NCBI RefSeq assembly: GCF_002734215.1
Contig: NZ_NSEB01000012.1
Coordinates: forward strand, 62,001-126,000
DNA from: Fredinandcohnia onubensis
GTDB lineage: Bacteria > Bacillota > Bacilli > Bacillales > Bacillaceae_L
DNA: 64,000 nucleotides
Reading direction: 5' to 3'
Numbering within the stretch: the first letter of the stretch is position 1; the number at the start of each line of letters is the position of its first letter. The notes below the pieces were generated by a model. It was not told where the DNA came from and searched no databases. It saw only the letters and a list, made by a program, of their open reading frames with translations. Positions 43,814-52,456 of this stretch are shown one piece after another. The position numbers were made by a program, and so were the translations under genes.

Positions 43814-44569
43814 TTATAGTTTACGAGCTTTTATGATCATCGTTGTAGGAAATTTCCGTGCTTTGTATAACGAATAATAGCGATCTGATACCTCATTCTC
43901 AATTGAAGTTAGTGACGAAGAAATATCACTTTCTATAACTTGATCTATCGTAAAACCTGCTTTTATTAATTCATTTATATACGTGCTCATTTTTCTTGTT
44001 GGTATTACCATCGGTGCATTTTCACCTTTAAAGTTACTGTATGTAACTGTTCCTTCGTTCTGATATGATCCTTCTAGGTAAATACGGCCATTTTCACTTT
44101 TTAAATGAGGATATAAAGGATGATCCCAACTAAATAGGAAATAACCACCAAATAGCAAATAGTCATAGATTAATTTAAAAGTGGCTGATAAATCTGTTGA
44201 CCAACCGATTGCATAAATAGAATAAACTAGATCAAAATATTCCTTCGGTATGCCAATATCCTTCTCCATTGGAGCACAATATAAGTGAGGATTCAAACCT
44301 TTTAGTGTTTCATTCGCAGTTGCTATTTGAGATACTGACAAATCTACTCCCCATATTTCACCTGCTCCTTTATCTGCCATGTATTTTAATGAATGCCCAC
44401 TTCCGCAACCAATATCAAGCACTCTCCTAAGTGATATATTCTCAAGTAGTCCCAATTCATCCTCTGTTTGTGTAAACGGACCATAACTAGGAAGAGCATC
44501 CTTTCCATTAAAATGATGCGCTACAATGTCCCAGCTCTTTTTATTGTTTATCAAAATGTCATTTGTCAT
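43814..44569 (-). CDS. SAM-dependent methyltransferase
   Basis: A 251-residue class I methyltransferase: motif I VLDIGCGSGHSLKYMAD near residue 45, followed by WGVDLS (motif II acidic residue). The later segments fit a UbiE/UbiG-like fold. Substrate unknown. The ATG at 44567-44569 follows AGGAGGTAAAGG. It is the first gene of a small unit with the VOC gene. Confidence 0.82.
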   Translation of the reverse strand: MTNDILINNKKSWDIVAHHFNGKDALPSYGPFTQTEDELGLLENISLRRVLDIGCGSGHSLKYMADKGAGEIWGVDLSVSQIATANETLKGLNPHLYCAPMEKDIGIPKEYFDLVYSIYAIGWSTDLSATFKLIYDYLLFGGYFLFSWDHPLYPHLKSENGRIYLEGSYQNEGTVTYSNFKGENAPMVIPTRKMSTYINELIKAGFTIDQVIESDISSSLTSIENEVSDRYYSLYKARKFPTTMIIKARKL

Positions 44570-44627
44570 AACCTTTACCTCCTCTAAAACATACATTCTA
44601 TAAATAATGTAAATATCCTTTTCTATA

Positions 44628-44935
44628 AATGTAATAAAAATCCATTTGCGTATCATTTATAAGTAAAAAAACAGTATAAACATTCGTAAAGAAGAAATGC
44701 GTATGCATTTTTTGAATTTGGTAGTATGAAGTCATGCGTAAAAACCAAAAAAAGGTAGAAATGATTTTAAAAGAGATCATAAATGTAAAAAAAGTCCATT
44801 TGCGAATCATTTATCAGTAAAAAGGCAAAAAAAACATACGTAAAAAAGAAATACGTATGTTTTTATTTAGATTGGCGGTATAAAAACATTCGAAAATTCT
44901 AAAAAATGTAAAAAGATTTCAGAAACGAAGATAAT
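44628..44935. repeat. Two-copy direct repeat of about 154 bp
   Basis: Copy one starts near 44628 and copy two near 44782. TCCATTTGCG recurs at 44641 and 44795 (154 bases apart), followed in both by ATCATTTAT and then CATWCGTA. Each copy ends in a hairpin; the second is perfect: AAACATACGTA, nine bases, TACGTATGTTT. The copies are AT-rich and non-coding, and lie in the 565-base gap 44570-45134. Confidence 0.7.
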
Positions 44936-44961
44936 GTCCCTAAAGAAATATTAAGTAAAAC

Positions 44962-45026
44962 AATAGCACCCTTATTTGCAGGACGTAAATAGGTAACATC
45001 AAGTTGCTAATAAGGGTACTATCTAT
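44962..45026. other. Long-loop inverted repeat
   Basis: ATAGCACCCTTATT (44963-44976) and AATAAGGGTACTAT (45013-45026) pair over 13 of 14 bases with a 36-base loop. The function is unclear; it could be a small element or an RNA structure. Confidence 0.5.
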
Positions 45027-45134
45027 TAAACTATATTTGTTTTTTAATACATGATTTTTTATATTGCTTTTTTGTATGTTATTATTTACAATGTTTCTCC
45101 ACTATAATTGTACTACTTTAGAACTTGAGCCCCT

Positions 45135-45581
45135 TTAAAAACACGTAAACGATTGGATTTGTCTTAAGCTGATTCCAAAGTATAACCATCTAAAGCCATT
45201 CCATCTATACCCTGAAACGGATCTTCTGCCAACAAAAGTTGGGTAGAACCAGAATTGTCCTGGGCCTCGTAACCATACATAGGTATATCTAAACAGACAT
45301 CCTCTGATGCTCCCTGGATCGACTGCAAATGCTTGAGCTTGTTGAGATTGCGAAGGAACAAACGACGGTGGTGGTGCAGTTGGTGGTCCTCCTCCCTGTC
45401 CCTGGCCAGCTGGTCCAAATGGTGGCCCACCTCCAGGCCCTTGGCTTGGTGGTCCGAATGGTGGTCCCATCGAACCTCCGCCAAATGGCGGGAAGAATGA
45501 TCCCATCTGTCTTTCATATTCGTAATAATTGTCTAAATCAGTGTGGTATGGTGGTAGACCGTTTGGGTCGTAATAATACAT
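45135..45581 (-). CDS. Pro/Gly-rich low-complexity protein with aromatic C-terminal domain
   Basis: A 148-residue protein. Residues 1-90 are low-complexity (FFPPFGGGSMGPPFGPP and similar PPFGP/GGGPP runs, then Gln-rich). The last 55 residues (CLFRYTYVWLRGPGQFWFYPTFVGRR...) are rich in Trp, Tyr and Phe. The sharply different halves suggest a disordered arm on a folded domain. I recall Bacillus proteins of this general kind, possibly spore-associated, but cannot name the family. The ATG follows AAGGAGTG. Confidence 0.6.
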   Translation of the reverse strand: MYYYDPNGLPPYHTDLDNYYEYERQMGSFFPPFGGGSMGPPFGPPSQGPGGGPPFGPAGQGQGGGPPTAPPPSFVPSQSQQAQAFAVDPGSIRGCLFRYTYVWLRGPGQFWFYPTFVGRRSVSGYRWNGFRWLYFGISLRQIQSFTCF

Positions 45582-45685
45582 CTTTTTATACACTCCTTAT
45601 TCATAGGCTACTAGCATCCTATTCCATAGGCTTACGCCTTTCAACTTGTACCTCTAAAATGTGCTTTTACCTAGAACCTTAGGAA

Positions 45686-45738
45686 AATTAAAAAACACCT
45701 GTCTCTGATACCCATATAGTATCCAAAGGCAGGCTTAC
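45686..45738 (-). terminator. Terminator of the isoprenoid synthase gene
   Basis: An imperfect long stem of CCTGCCTTTGGATAC with GGTATCAGAGACAGG, followed on the minus strand by TGTTTTTTAA. Confidence 0.6.
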
Positions 45739-45741
45739 ATG

Positions 45742-48114
45742 TTAGTGGTCTCTATGTACAAAATAATTTAATATTTGTTTTAAGAAACTAGTTTTTAGTT
45801 GAAGATCTTGCAAAACTTCCATCGCCTTACAGTAATGTTCCCACATTTCCTTTTTAGCACCCTCTAAACCTAGGATGGTGACAAATGTTGATTGATTGTT
45901 AATGGCGTCCTTTCCAACCATTTTTCCAAGTAATACGGGTGCTCCTTCAACATCTAGTAAATCATCTTTAATTTGAAAGGCTATACCAGCATGATAAGCA
46001 AACTTTTTTAAAGCTTCTATTTCTCTTTCGTTCACTTTTGAGAGTATGGAAGGCATGATGAGAGCAGCCTCAAAGCCTTTACCAGTTTTTAAATGGCACA
46101 TAAGATTTAATTCTTCAAGTGTTAATTGTTTGCCCTTAGAATTTAAATCCATTGCTTGCCCTTTGCACATATCTTCTGTACTTTGGGTTGAGTATTGAAT
46201 CAACTTAAGTACCACTTCTGCATCAAACTGAGTAAGGGATGCTTGCTCGAAAGTTGCCCTTTGAGTCAGAAAGAGACCAGTTAATTCCGCAATGGCGGTA
46301 TTATATACTTGATGGACCGTTTCCTGTCCACGTCGAAAGGATGCATTATCCTGTGATGGAAGATCATCATAGATTAAAGATGCCGTATGCATATACTCTA
46401 ATGACTTCAGCAATGGAGCAATCGTGCTTTCTTTTAACCCATATTCTTTTACACCCATCATCCAAGTTACGATCGGTCTCAGCCTTTTTCCGCCTCCATC
46501 TAGACTATAATTTGCAGCGTTTATTACTAGTGAAACATCATTTTTATGGTGGTTGATGTATAAAAGGTTATTTATCTTTGTGCGCACGTCTTCAACTAGC
46601 TCGGTAAATTCTTCTTTTTCTTTCTGTTCATTTTTTAAGTTCGTAACCATATGATCTCGTAATAGTTTATCAAAGAAATCGACATCTTCTGCTTTTCGAA
46701 CCATTTTCTGTACTACAAGATTAAAGGCCGGACTACCCGAAGCGAATGTTTCCATTATTTCTTCATACACCTTGTTTCCTACCCGCTTTTTAAATCGTTT
46801 CAATCCATTAATTGCACGATTTAAAATGATTTCACAGGCTTCTGGATCAGATTTGTATATGTTATGGATCAGATAAGAAATGACAGCCCAATATAATTCA
46901 TATGGGTTTACTAAGTCGGTTCGCTTCTTGTGATGTGTCAAATAATACGTATATGGGGTTACAGCTCTGTCCTCCAGGTCAGAAAACATATCCGAAAAAT
47001 CATCTGCAAGTTGATTATAAATCCCATAACAGAAAATCCGCTTATCATGGCCATCATCTTCGGGCGCATTTATTAAAGAACGAACAATCAAACGTGATGA
47101 GGATGATTTAATAATTATTGGTACATATAAATCTTCATTCGTATACGTTGCATTTGAAAGAACTTTGTCACGGTCGATTTCTTGTGATTTAAAAAAGACA
47201 TAGGATTGTTCAAAAAATGAGTGCAACTTCTCTTCGGGTTGCTGATTCTTAATGTACAGGAAGGCTTCTGAAAGTTCCGATTGTACAAATTCTAGTAAAT
47301 TCTTATTTTTCCCTGTCCACTTCCCTGACTCAGGTACAGTTTCAGTAAGCAGTGTTGTACGTATCATATCGGAATATTGCCGCTGTTCTTTGTCAGTCAA
47401 TATCTTTGCATCCAAAAGGTCATCGATAAATGGATAGGTAAGACCATAGGCAAAGCCTAGTCGAAGGGCAGTACTCAATTTATTAGAACGAGCTTCTGGC
47501 GAGAGGTCCTCCCCCATTTCCTCAATCTCATTAATGATGACGCCCGCAATGATTTTGATTAATTTCCTCTGAGCATGGGTTCCATCCATTCCTTCTGGTA
47601 TATTAATAGACACAGTTTTTAATTTTTCCAACAACCATATAATCGTCGATTCAATACCTTCCTTTTGTCCCCATCTGTATAACCCTGTTGTACTAAAAAT
47701 ATCCATTCCTTCATTTTGATCTTTTGATACTGTTTTGAGCAAATGTTCTTTCAAACTAGTAACAACGTTATCAATCCTTGATTGGGTATTAGACGCTCTG
47801 AGATCTTTTCCCATATCTCTCATAAATATATATGAAATACTTCTGTCTAGGTAATGATTTAATTTCCCAGTATAATTTAGCCATCTTATATAACTATAAT
47901 AATCCTTTGTATCGGATGGCCTTTTTGCCCTTTTCAGAAAAGGAAATGGCGAAGGATGAATATGCTGATGCTTCCAAGCTTTGAAGTCTTTTGTTAGTGT
48001 TGGAATATAACTTTTGTCATTGATATCTTTATATAGTACTTGAAAATATTGAGCGGCTTTCTTCTCAGCCAGTTGATAACATCTTTCGGCATTGTTTCTT
48101 AATCCAACATTCAT
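45742..48114 (-). CDS. Tandem isoprenoid synthase: terpene-synthase-like N-domain fused to polyprenyl diphosphate synthase
   Basis: A 790-residue protein holding two class I isoprenoid domains. The C-terminal half (about 500-790) is a standard trans-polyprenyl diphosphate synthase: GKRLRP (542-547), first Asp-rich motif DDLPSQD (583-589) with RRG after it, GQAMDL (652-657), and second motif DDLLD (717-721). The N-terminal half (1-490) has its own DDLLD at 231-235 and an acidic helix ADDFSDMFSD at 370-379. It is consistent with a terpene cyclase or a second prenyl-transfer domain. A bifunctional chain that makes and then cyclises a prenyl diphosphate is a reasonable guess. Confidence 0.75.
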   Translation of the reverse strand: MNVGLRNNAERCYQLAEKKAAQYFQVLYKDINDKSYIPTLTKDFKAWKHQHIHPSPFPFLKRAKRPSDTKDYYSYIRWLNYTGKLNHYLDRSISYIFMRDMGKDLRASNTQSRIDNVVTSLKEHLLKTVSKDQNEGMDIFSTTGLYRWGQKEGIESTIIWLLEKLKTVSINIPEGMDGTHAQRKLIKIIAGVIINEIEEMGEDLSPEARSNKLSTALRLGFAYGLTYPFIDDLLDAKILTDKEQRQYSDMIRTTLLTETVPESGKWTGKNKNLLEFVQSELSEAFLYIKNQQPEEKLHSFFEQSYVFFKSQEIDRDKVLSNATYTNEDLYVPIIIKSSSSRLIVRSLINAPEDDGHDKRIFCYGIYNQLADDFSDMFSDLEDRAVTPYTYYLTHHKKRTDLVNPYELYWAVISYLIHNIYKSDPEACEIILNRAINGLKRFKKRVGNKVYEEIMETFASGSPAFNLVVQKMVRKAEDVDFFDKLLRDHMVTNLKNEQKEKEEFTELVEDVRTKINNLLYINHHKNDVSLVINAANYSLDGGGKRLRPIVTWMMGVKEYGLKESTIAPLLKSLEYMHTASLIYDDLPSQDNASFRRGQETVHQVYNTAIAELTGLFLTQRATFEQASLTQFDAEVVLKLIQYSTQSTEDMCKGQAMDLNSKGKQLTLEELNLMCHLKTGKGFEAALIMPSILSKVNEREIEALKKFAYHAGIAFQIKDDLLDVEGAPVLLGKMVGKDAINNQSTFVTILGLEGAKKEMWEHYCKAMEVLQDLQLKTSFLKQILNYFVHRDH

Positions 48115-48183
48115 TTTTATAGATACCTCAACTTTTGTTCATTACCTTATATGTATGATAGTTAGGTGGATTCATAACGTTAA

Positions 48184-48684
48184 TCATTCGTAATAATAAC
48201 TAAAATCCATAGTAGATGTTATCTTTCTGCCAATAAAGTTTGCAGATACAGGACTTCTACCTAATTCTCTAGCCCATACTGAGAGTTGGCCAATATGGTG
48301 TATTTCATGTGCAATGATATGATGAAGGATTTCATCAACTGTATATAGCTCGTTGTCCCATGCAACCTTTATTTTTCTCTCTTTTATTTCTACCAAACCT
48401 GATTTTAAAAACCCATTTATTTCTTTTCGGTAATGGTCAGAAAGGAGTTTAACCTTACCTAAATTGTTATATTCCGAGTACTGAACGATTACATCGTCCA
48501 TTCCCCGAATTCCCCTTATCCAACTATACTCCACATCAATAATATGAAATAATGTATATAAAATACTACCTACTCCACCTGTGCGCTCCTTTACCAAATC
48601 ATCAGATGATAGCTCTTTACACCATTCAAACCATTCATCTCTTACCTGCCAGTTATACTCAAAAAACTTTATCAATTGAAACAC
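48184..48684 (-). CDS. DinB-family four-helix protein
   Basis: A 166-residue DinB/YfiT-like protein. The metal triad is visible: H47 in LFHIIDVEYSW and H126/H130 in HHIIAHEIHHIGQL. DinB-fold proteins are thiol-dependent transferases or metal-binding stress proteins; the exact role is not clear. GTG start with AAGG upstream. It follows the methyltransferase gene by nine bases, so the two form one unit. Confidence 0.82.
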   Translation of the reverse strand: MFQLIKFFEYNWQVRDEWFEWCKELSSDDLVKERTGGVGSILYTLFHIIDVEYSWIRGIRGMDDVIVQYSEYNNLGKVKLLSDHYRKEINGFLKSGLVEIKERKIKVAWDNELYTVDEILHHIIAHEIHHIGQLSVWARELGRSPVSANFIGRKITSTMDFSYYYE

Positions 48685-48693
48685 CCCGAAACC

Positions 48694-49398
48694 TTACTGT
48701 TTTTGAAATAATGCGGTTAATAATCCAGGTACTCCAAAGACTTCATTTGGCTGTTCAACCACCTTCATTTCTCTTATTTCAATTTCTTTAAACTCTCTAA
48801 AAATAGACTTTAATTTTTGATCGGTGTAGCCTAAACCACCCTTTAGACTCCGTAATCGATAAACCTCCCAGTCAGAGATATCGGACCCTCCAAATTCTCC
48901 GCCCTCGGCAAAGCAAGTAAGGGCAAAAAAGCCATTTGGTTTTAATGCCTTTTTCACTAAATTTATGTATGATATCCTTCGATGAGGAGCAATATGGTGA
49001 AAGCAACCTGAATCATATACAATATCGTAAGTACCTTCCTCAACCTCTAATTCAAAGATATTCTTATGAATGTAGTGTATTTGTAACTCACTTTCATTAG
49101 CACGCTCTTCGGCCCACTTAAGAGATTCTTCAGATAAATCAACAGCATCAACGGTACAGCCCTTTGCTGCAAAGTACATTGCGTTTCGACCTGGCCCACA
49201 TCCTAATTCCAAAACTCTGCCTCCAGTGAAGAAATTTCTATCAAAGTATGAAACTAAGTTTTCGTCGGGAGAGTTCACAAAGAAAGGTATGCTTTTTTCC
49301 CTGTCAGTATAAAAAGTATCCCAAAAATGTGTTGGCTCACGCAGTAACGAATCTAACATTTTCAATACGTCTTCGATATCATAAATTGTTTCTGACAT
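48694..49398 (-). CDS. Class I SAM-dependent methyltransferase
   Basis: A 234-residue methyltransferase with motif I VLELGCGPGRNAMYFAAKG near residue 60 and acidic VDLSEES (motif II). DSGCFHHIAPHRR and the downstream ALKPNGFFAL region resemble TehB or thiopurine-type enzymes that act on small molecules. The gene lies between the aminoglycoside adenylyltransferase and the DinB gene, all in one direction with small gaps, suggesting a detoxification unit. Confidence 0.83.
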   Translation of the reverse strand: MSETIYDIEDVLKMLDSLLREPTHFWDTFYTDREKSIPFFVNSPDENLVSYFDRNFFTGGRVLELGCGPGRNAMYFAAKGCTVDAVDLSEESLKWAEERANESELQIHYIHKNIFELEVEEGTYDIVYDSGCFHHIAPHRRISYINLVKKALKPNGFFALTCFAEGGEFGGSDISDWEVYRLRSLKGGLGYTDQKLKSIFREFKEIEIREMKVVEQPNEVFGVPGLLTALFQKQ

Positions 49399-49420
49399 AA
49401 GGTATTACCCCTTTCCGTTT

Positions 49421-50302
49421 TTAATAAATTTCTTTGGCATCCGACGGCAAATTTCTCACATGCATCAAATACTCACTCATTTTCCGATCATCCTCAATTG
49501 GATATGTAAACACTAGCTTTTCTGCTACTTCTAAGGCTAACGTTCTAAATAAATGGCAAGTGATAAAAATAGAATCCCAAAAGTTCTCATAGTTATGGTC
49601 TGAATATGTTTTTTCGTACTGCTGCCAATAAGATTCAGGAAGGCATTTTTTAAAATACTTCCCCATTTTTCCAACAGAAACCTGAAAATCTGTATCGCAC
49701 CCAATCCACCATTCAACCATTTCATCCAAGCGTTGCCTAATAACTACTTCAAACATTTGTTTAGCATAGGGTAACTCGTCTCGCCAAATTCCTTTGGCAA
49801 TATTTTGTAAACACCACCAAAAATCATTACAACTACTAAAAAACATTGCTTCAGAGGGTTGTTTGACTTGATAATCAATATCTGTTGGAGCAGGAATGGA
49901 TGGTAAGATATTGTCTTTATCTATTAAAGGTACTGTCAGTTTATCACTACCATATTCTTCAAGCATTTTTTCTTTTGTTTTGATGTGAAGATCGATTCGA
50001 TTTCCATCTTTAAAAAGCATTAAATAACCATAAGAACGACTAAAATCTAGATTAGCGCCGCATAATTGGTCATTTCTATCTGGTTCCTGTAACATGAGTA
50101 ATTCACCAAACATGTTAATCCAGCTCTCATCTTCTATAAAAGATTGAGTATTCGTGACTACGTATACAATATCGTAATCTTGAAAAATATCTTTAGGAAC
50201 ATTTGAATTAGTCCGTGAGCCATTCATGTAGACAGCTCGAATTCGTTCGTCTCCTTTTGCGATATTCAGGATTAGGTCCATCATCACTTGTTTGTTTCTC
50301 AT
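49421..50302 (-). CDS. aadK: Aminoglycoside 6-adenylyltransferase (ANT(6)/AadK type)
   Basis: A 293-residue nucleotidyltransferase. GSRTN at 28-32 and the metal-binding D42/D44 (DIFQDYDIVYV) form the Pol-beta active site, and the C-terminus is the long helical domain of ANT(6). The enzyme adenylylates streptomycin at the 6-OH. The length and motifs are those of chromosomal Bacillus AadK. It is the first gene of the unit with the methyltransferase and DinB genes. The 263 bases upstream of its start are AT-rich, with no gene visible. Confidence 0.87.
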   Translation of the reverse strand: MRNKQVMMDLILNIAKGDERIRAVYMNGSRTNSNVPKDIFQDYDIVYVVTNTQSFIEDESWINMFGELLMLQEPDRNDQLCGANLDFSRSYGYLMLFKDGNRIDLHIKTKEKMLEEYGSDKLTVPLIDKDNILPSIPAPTDIDYQVKQPSEAMFFSSCNDFWWCLQNIAKGIWRDELPYAKQMFEVVIRQRLDEMVEWWIGCDTDFQVSVGKMGKYFKKCLPESYWQQYEKTYSDHNYENFWDSIFITCHLFRTLALEVAEKLVFTYPIEDDRKMSEYLMHVRNLPSDAKEIY

Positions 50303-50565
50303 AAAAATGCTCCTTGAAATATACTTTCAGTAATATATATTTCTATTCTTGTCATCTAATCACCTGCATTTACCCATAAAAATTAATTACTAGTTAAACG
50401 TTACTAACCAAAAAGACCCAAGCCTTATTTACTATAACCTAGGACTATTTCTCGATTTGTAAAATAATGAGAATTAGGTCACATAGTTAGTTAGGACGAA
50501 CGAATCTTATATGTTTCCGAATATTCTGTTATATTTTCCCTATCATACATAAAGGAGTGATGTTT

Positions 50566-52395
50566 TTGTTAAAAGTATTATCAAAAGCGGGTCTTACTCT
50601 AGCTTTAGCTGGGAGTGTTCTACTTACTGGGTATCAACTCAATGAGTCGCCTTCGGTTGAAACGAGCAAGCACGATATAAGTCTTGCGAAATATGTTGCT
50701 GCGACTCCAGAACTAGCTGAAAAAGCAAAAGAGTTAGGATTTGATGTGTCCAAAGTGGACCCAGCTGAAAAAATTGCGAATCACGGTAAGAAGTTTCAAC
50801 AACCTGGTGATAATCATGTAGCTTACAAAGAAGCCACAGGGGATATTCCAGTTCTGGTCATTCTAGCAAAGTATAAAGATGGTGATGAACCGATTGGTGA
50901 TCTTGAAGGCCAGGTTCCTGCCGAATATTATGAGGATCTTATTTTTGGAAGCGAATACAATCCGTATGAACTCGATTATTTTAAGCAGTATGATGGTCCA
51001 AACGTGCCAAAGGATCGCACCATGCAAAACGCCTATAAAGAATCTAGTTATGGCAAAACGAATATAATGAGACATGAAAATACTGAGTTTACTTGGGTGG
51101 AACTACCTAAAGGAGCCTCTTACTACCTCGATCAAGAAGGAACGTTTGCTGAAAATGGAAAGTATGTTCTTGGTAACGTAAATGGTGATGCACATACGGG
51201 TGAGTTTGTTCGTGATCTTCTGAAGGCAGCTGATGATCAAATTGATTTCTCTAAATACGCCGAAAATGGAGAAGTTCCAAATATTTTTATCGTTCACGAG
51301 GGTACTGGAGCGGAATGGAGCCGCGACCCTGCTCAATTCTGGTCCCATAAATGGAATCTATTAAGTGCTCTGTACTATGGGAAATACTATGAAACTGGTA
51401 AACCAGCTGATGTATACGAAGGCATGAGCCAATCTGAGTGGATTGCGAAAACGCAAGCGGAAGCGATGACATATGATGGCGTAATCGTTAACAACTACAA
51501 CATCCAACCTGCGATTGGTGGAAATGTAGCTGGGTATAATGCAGCAACTGGTGAATATGATGAAACTTCCGCTACAGGCCCTTACCCTGCGCAGGTTGGT
51601 GTCTACGCACATGAATTTGGTCACGCGTTAGGATTGCCAGATTTCTATGATACAGCATATAATTCTGAAGGTGTTGGTAACTACTCAATGATGGCGGGTG
51701 GATCTTGGATGCGTTACCCTGATGCACTAGAATACAACGGTAACTCACCCACCCATTTCGATCCATTCTCCAAGATTTTCCTTGGCTGGGTGAATCCTAT
51801 TGAAGTGAAACCAGAAGATGGTGTTCAAGAAATTACTTTACCTTCTATTGATCAAGCAACGGATAGCAATGGTATTGTAAAAATGGAAGTACCAGGTTCA
51901 AACGGAACAGAATATTTCTTATTCGAAAATGTTCAACAAAGCGGCTTTAACCAAGGCTTAATCCGTCAAGGCGAAGATGCACATGGATTAGTTGCATGGC
52001 ATGTAGATGAAAATATCATCAATTTATACCAAACTGCTGGTTTCCGTCCAAATAACGTCGCAAACTGGATGAATAAGAGATTCCAACACAACCAGTCACA
52101 GACTGCAAGTGACGGTACAGTAGTAACACATTATGGGTTATCAGTTCTACAAGCAGATGGAAAATATGATCTTGAAAAATATGCAAATCGTGGAGATGCT
52201 GGTGACTTCTTCAAAACGGGCAATAAAATCACTCCGGTTTCTGGCAATGTTCACACTGGTTCATACTACTTCTGGAAAGGCAATGGTGCAACACCTGCTG
52301 ATTCCGGAATCCATGTGACGGATATTGTAGAAAACGAAGACGGTTCGATTACAGCTAAATTCTATTACAGCACAAACGAGGGTAAGAAAAAATAA
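50566..52395 (+). CDS. Secreted M6-family (immune-inhibitor-A-like) metalloprotease
   Basis: A 609-residue secreted protease. The signal peptide is LKVLSKAGLTLALAGSVLLTG. The M6 zinc motif HEFGHALGLPD sits at 349-359, with the downstream MMAGGSW characteristic of M6. The sequence ends in a beta-rich C-terminal domain. Substrates are extracellular proteins. The TTG at 50566 is chosen because AAAGGAG lies eight bases before it; the nearby ATG at 50560 is too close to that site. Terminator follows. Confidence 0.88.
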   Translation: MLKVLSKAGLTLALAGSVLLTGYQLNESPSVETSKHDISLAKYVAATPELAEKAKELGFDVSKVDPAEKIANHGKKFQQPGDNHVAYKEATGDIPVLVILAKYKDGDEPIGDLEGQVPAEYYEDLIFGSEYNPYELDYFKQYDGPNVPKDRTMQNAYKESSYGKTNIMRHENTEFTWVELPKGASYYLDQEGTFAENGKYVLGNVNGDAHTGEFVRDLLKAADDQIDFSKYAENGEVPNIFIVHEGTGAEWSRDPAQFWSHKWNLLSALYYGKYYETGKPADVYEGMSQSEWIAKTQAEAMTYDGVIVNNYNIQPAIGGNVAGYNAATGEYDETSATGPYPAQVGVYAHEFGHALGLPDFYDTAYNSEGVGNYSMMAGGSWMRYPDALEYNGNSPTHFDPFSKIFLGWVNPIEVKPEDGVQEITLPSIDQATDSNGIVKMEVPGSNGTEYFLFENVQQSGFNQGLIRQGEDAHGLVAWHVDENIINLYQTAGFRPNNVANWMNKRFQHNQSQTASDGTVVTHYGLSVLQADGKYDLEKYANRGDAGDFFKTGNKITPVSGNVHTGSYYFWKGNGATPADSGIHVTDIVENEDGSITAKFYYSTNEGKKK

Positions 52396-52401
52396 CTATG
52401 A

Positions 52402-52434
52402 AGAAACCTGAGTCTACTAAAGACTCAGGTTTCT
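52402..52434. terminator. Bidirectional terminator
   Basis: GAAACCTGAGTC and GACTCAGGTTTC form a 12-bp stem with loop TACTAAA. T-rich tail on the plus strand. Confidence 0.8.
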
Positions 52435-52456
52435 GTTGTATTTGGAACCAAATAGG

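Noticed and set aside
45164-45517. Alternate minus-strand frame of 117 codons inside the Pro/Gly-rich gene
   Set aside because: It is a shadow in another frame, rich in His and Leu caused by the G/C-rich codons of the true frame; no RBS.
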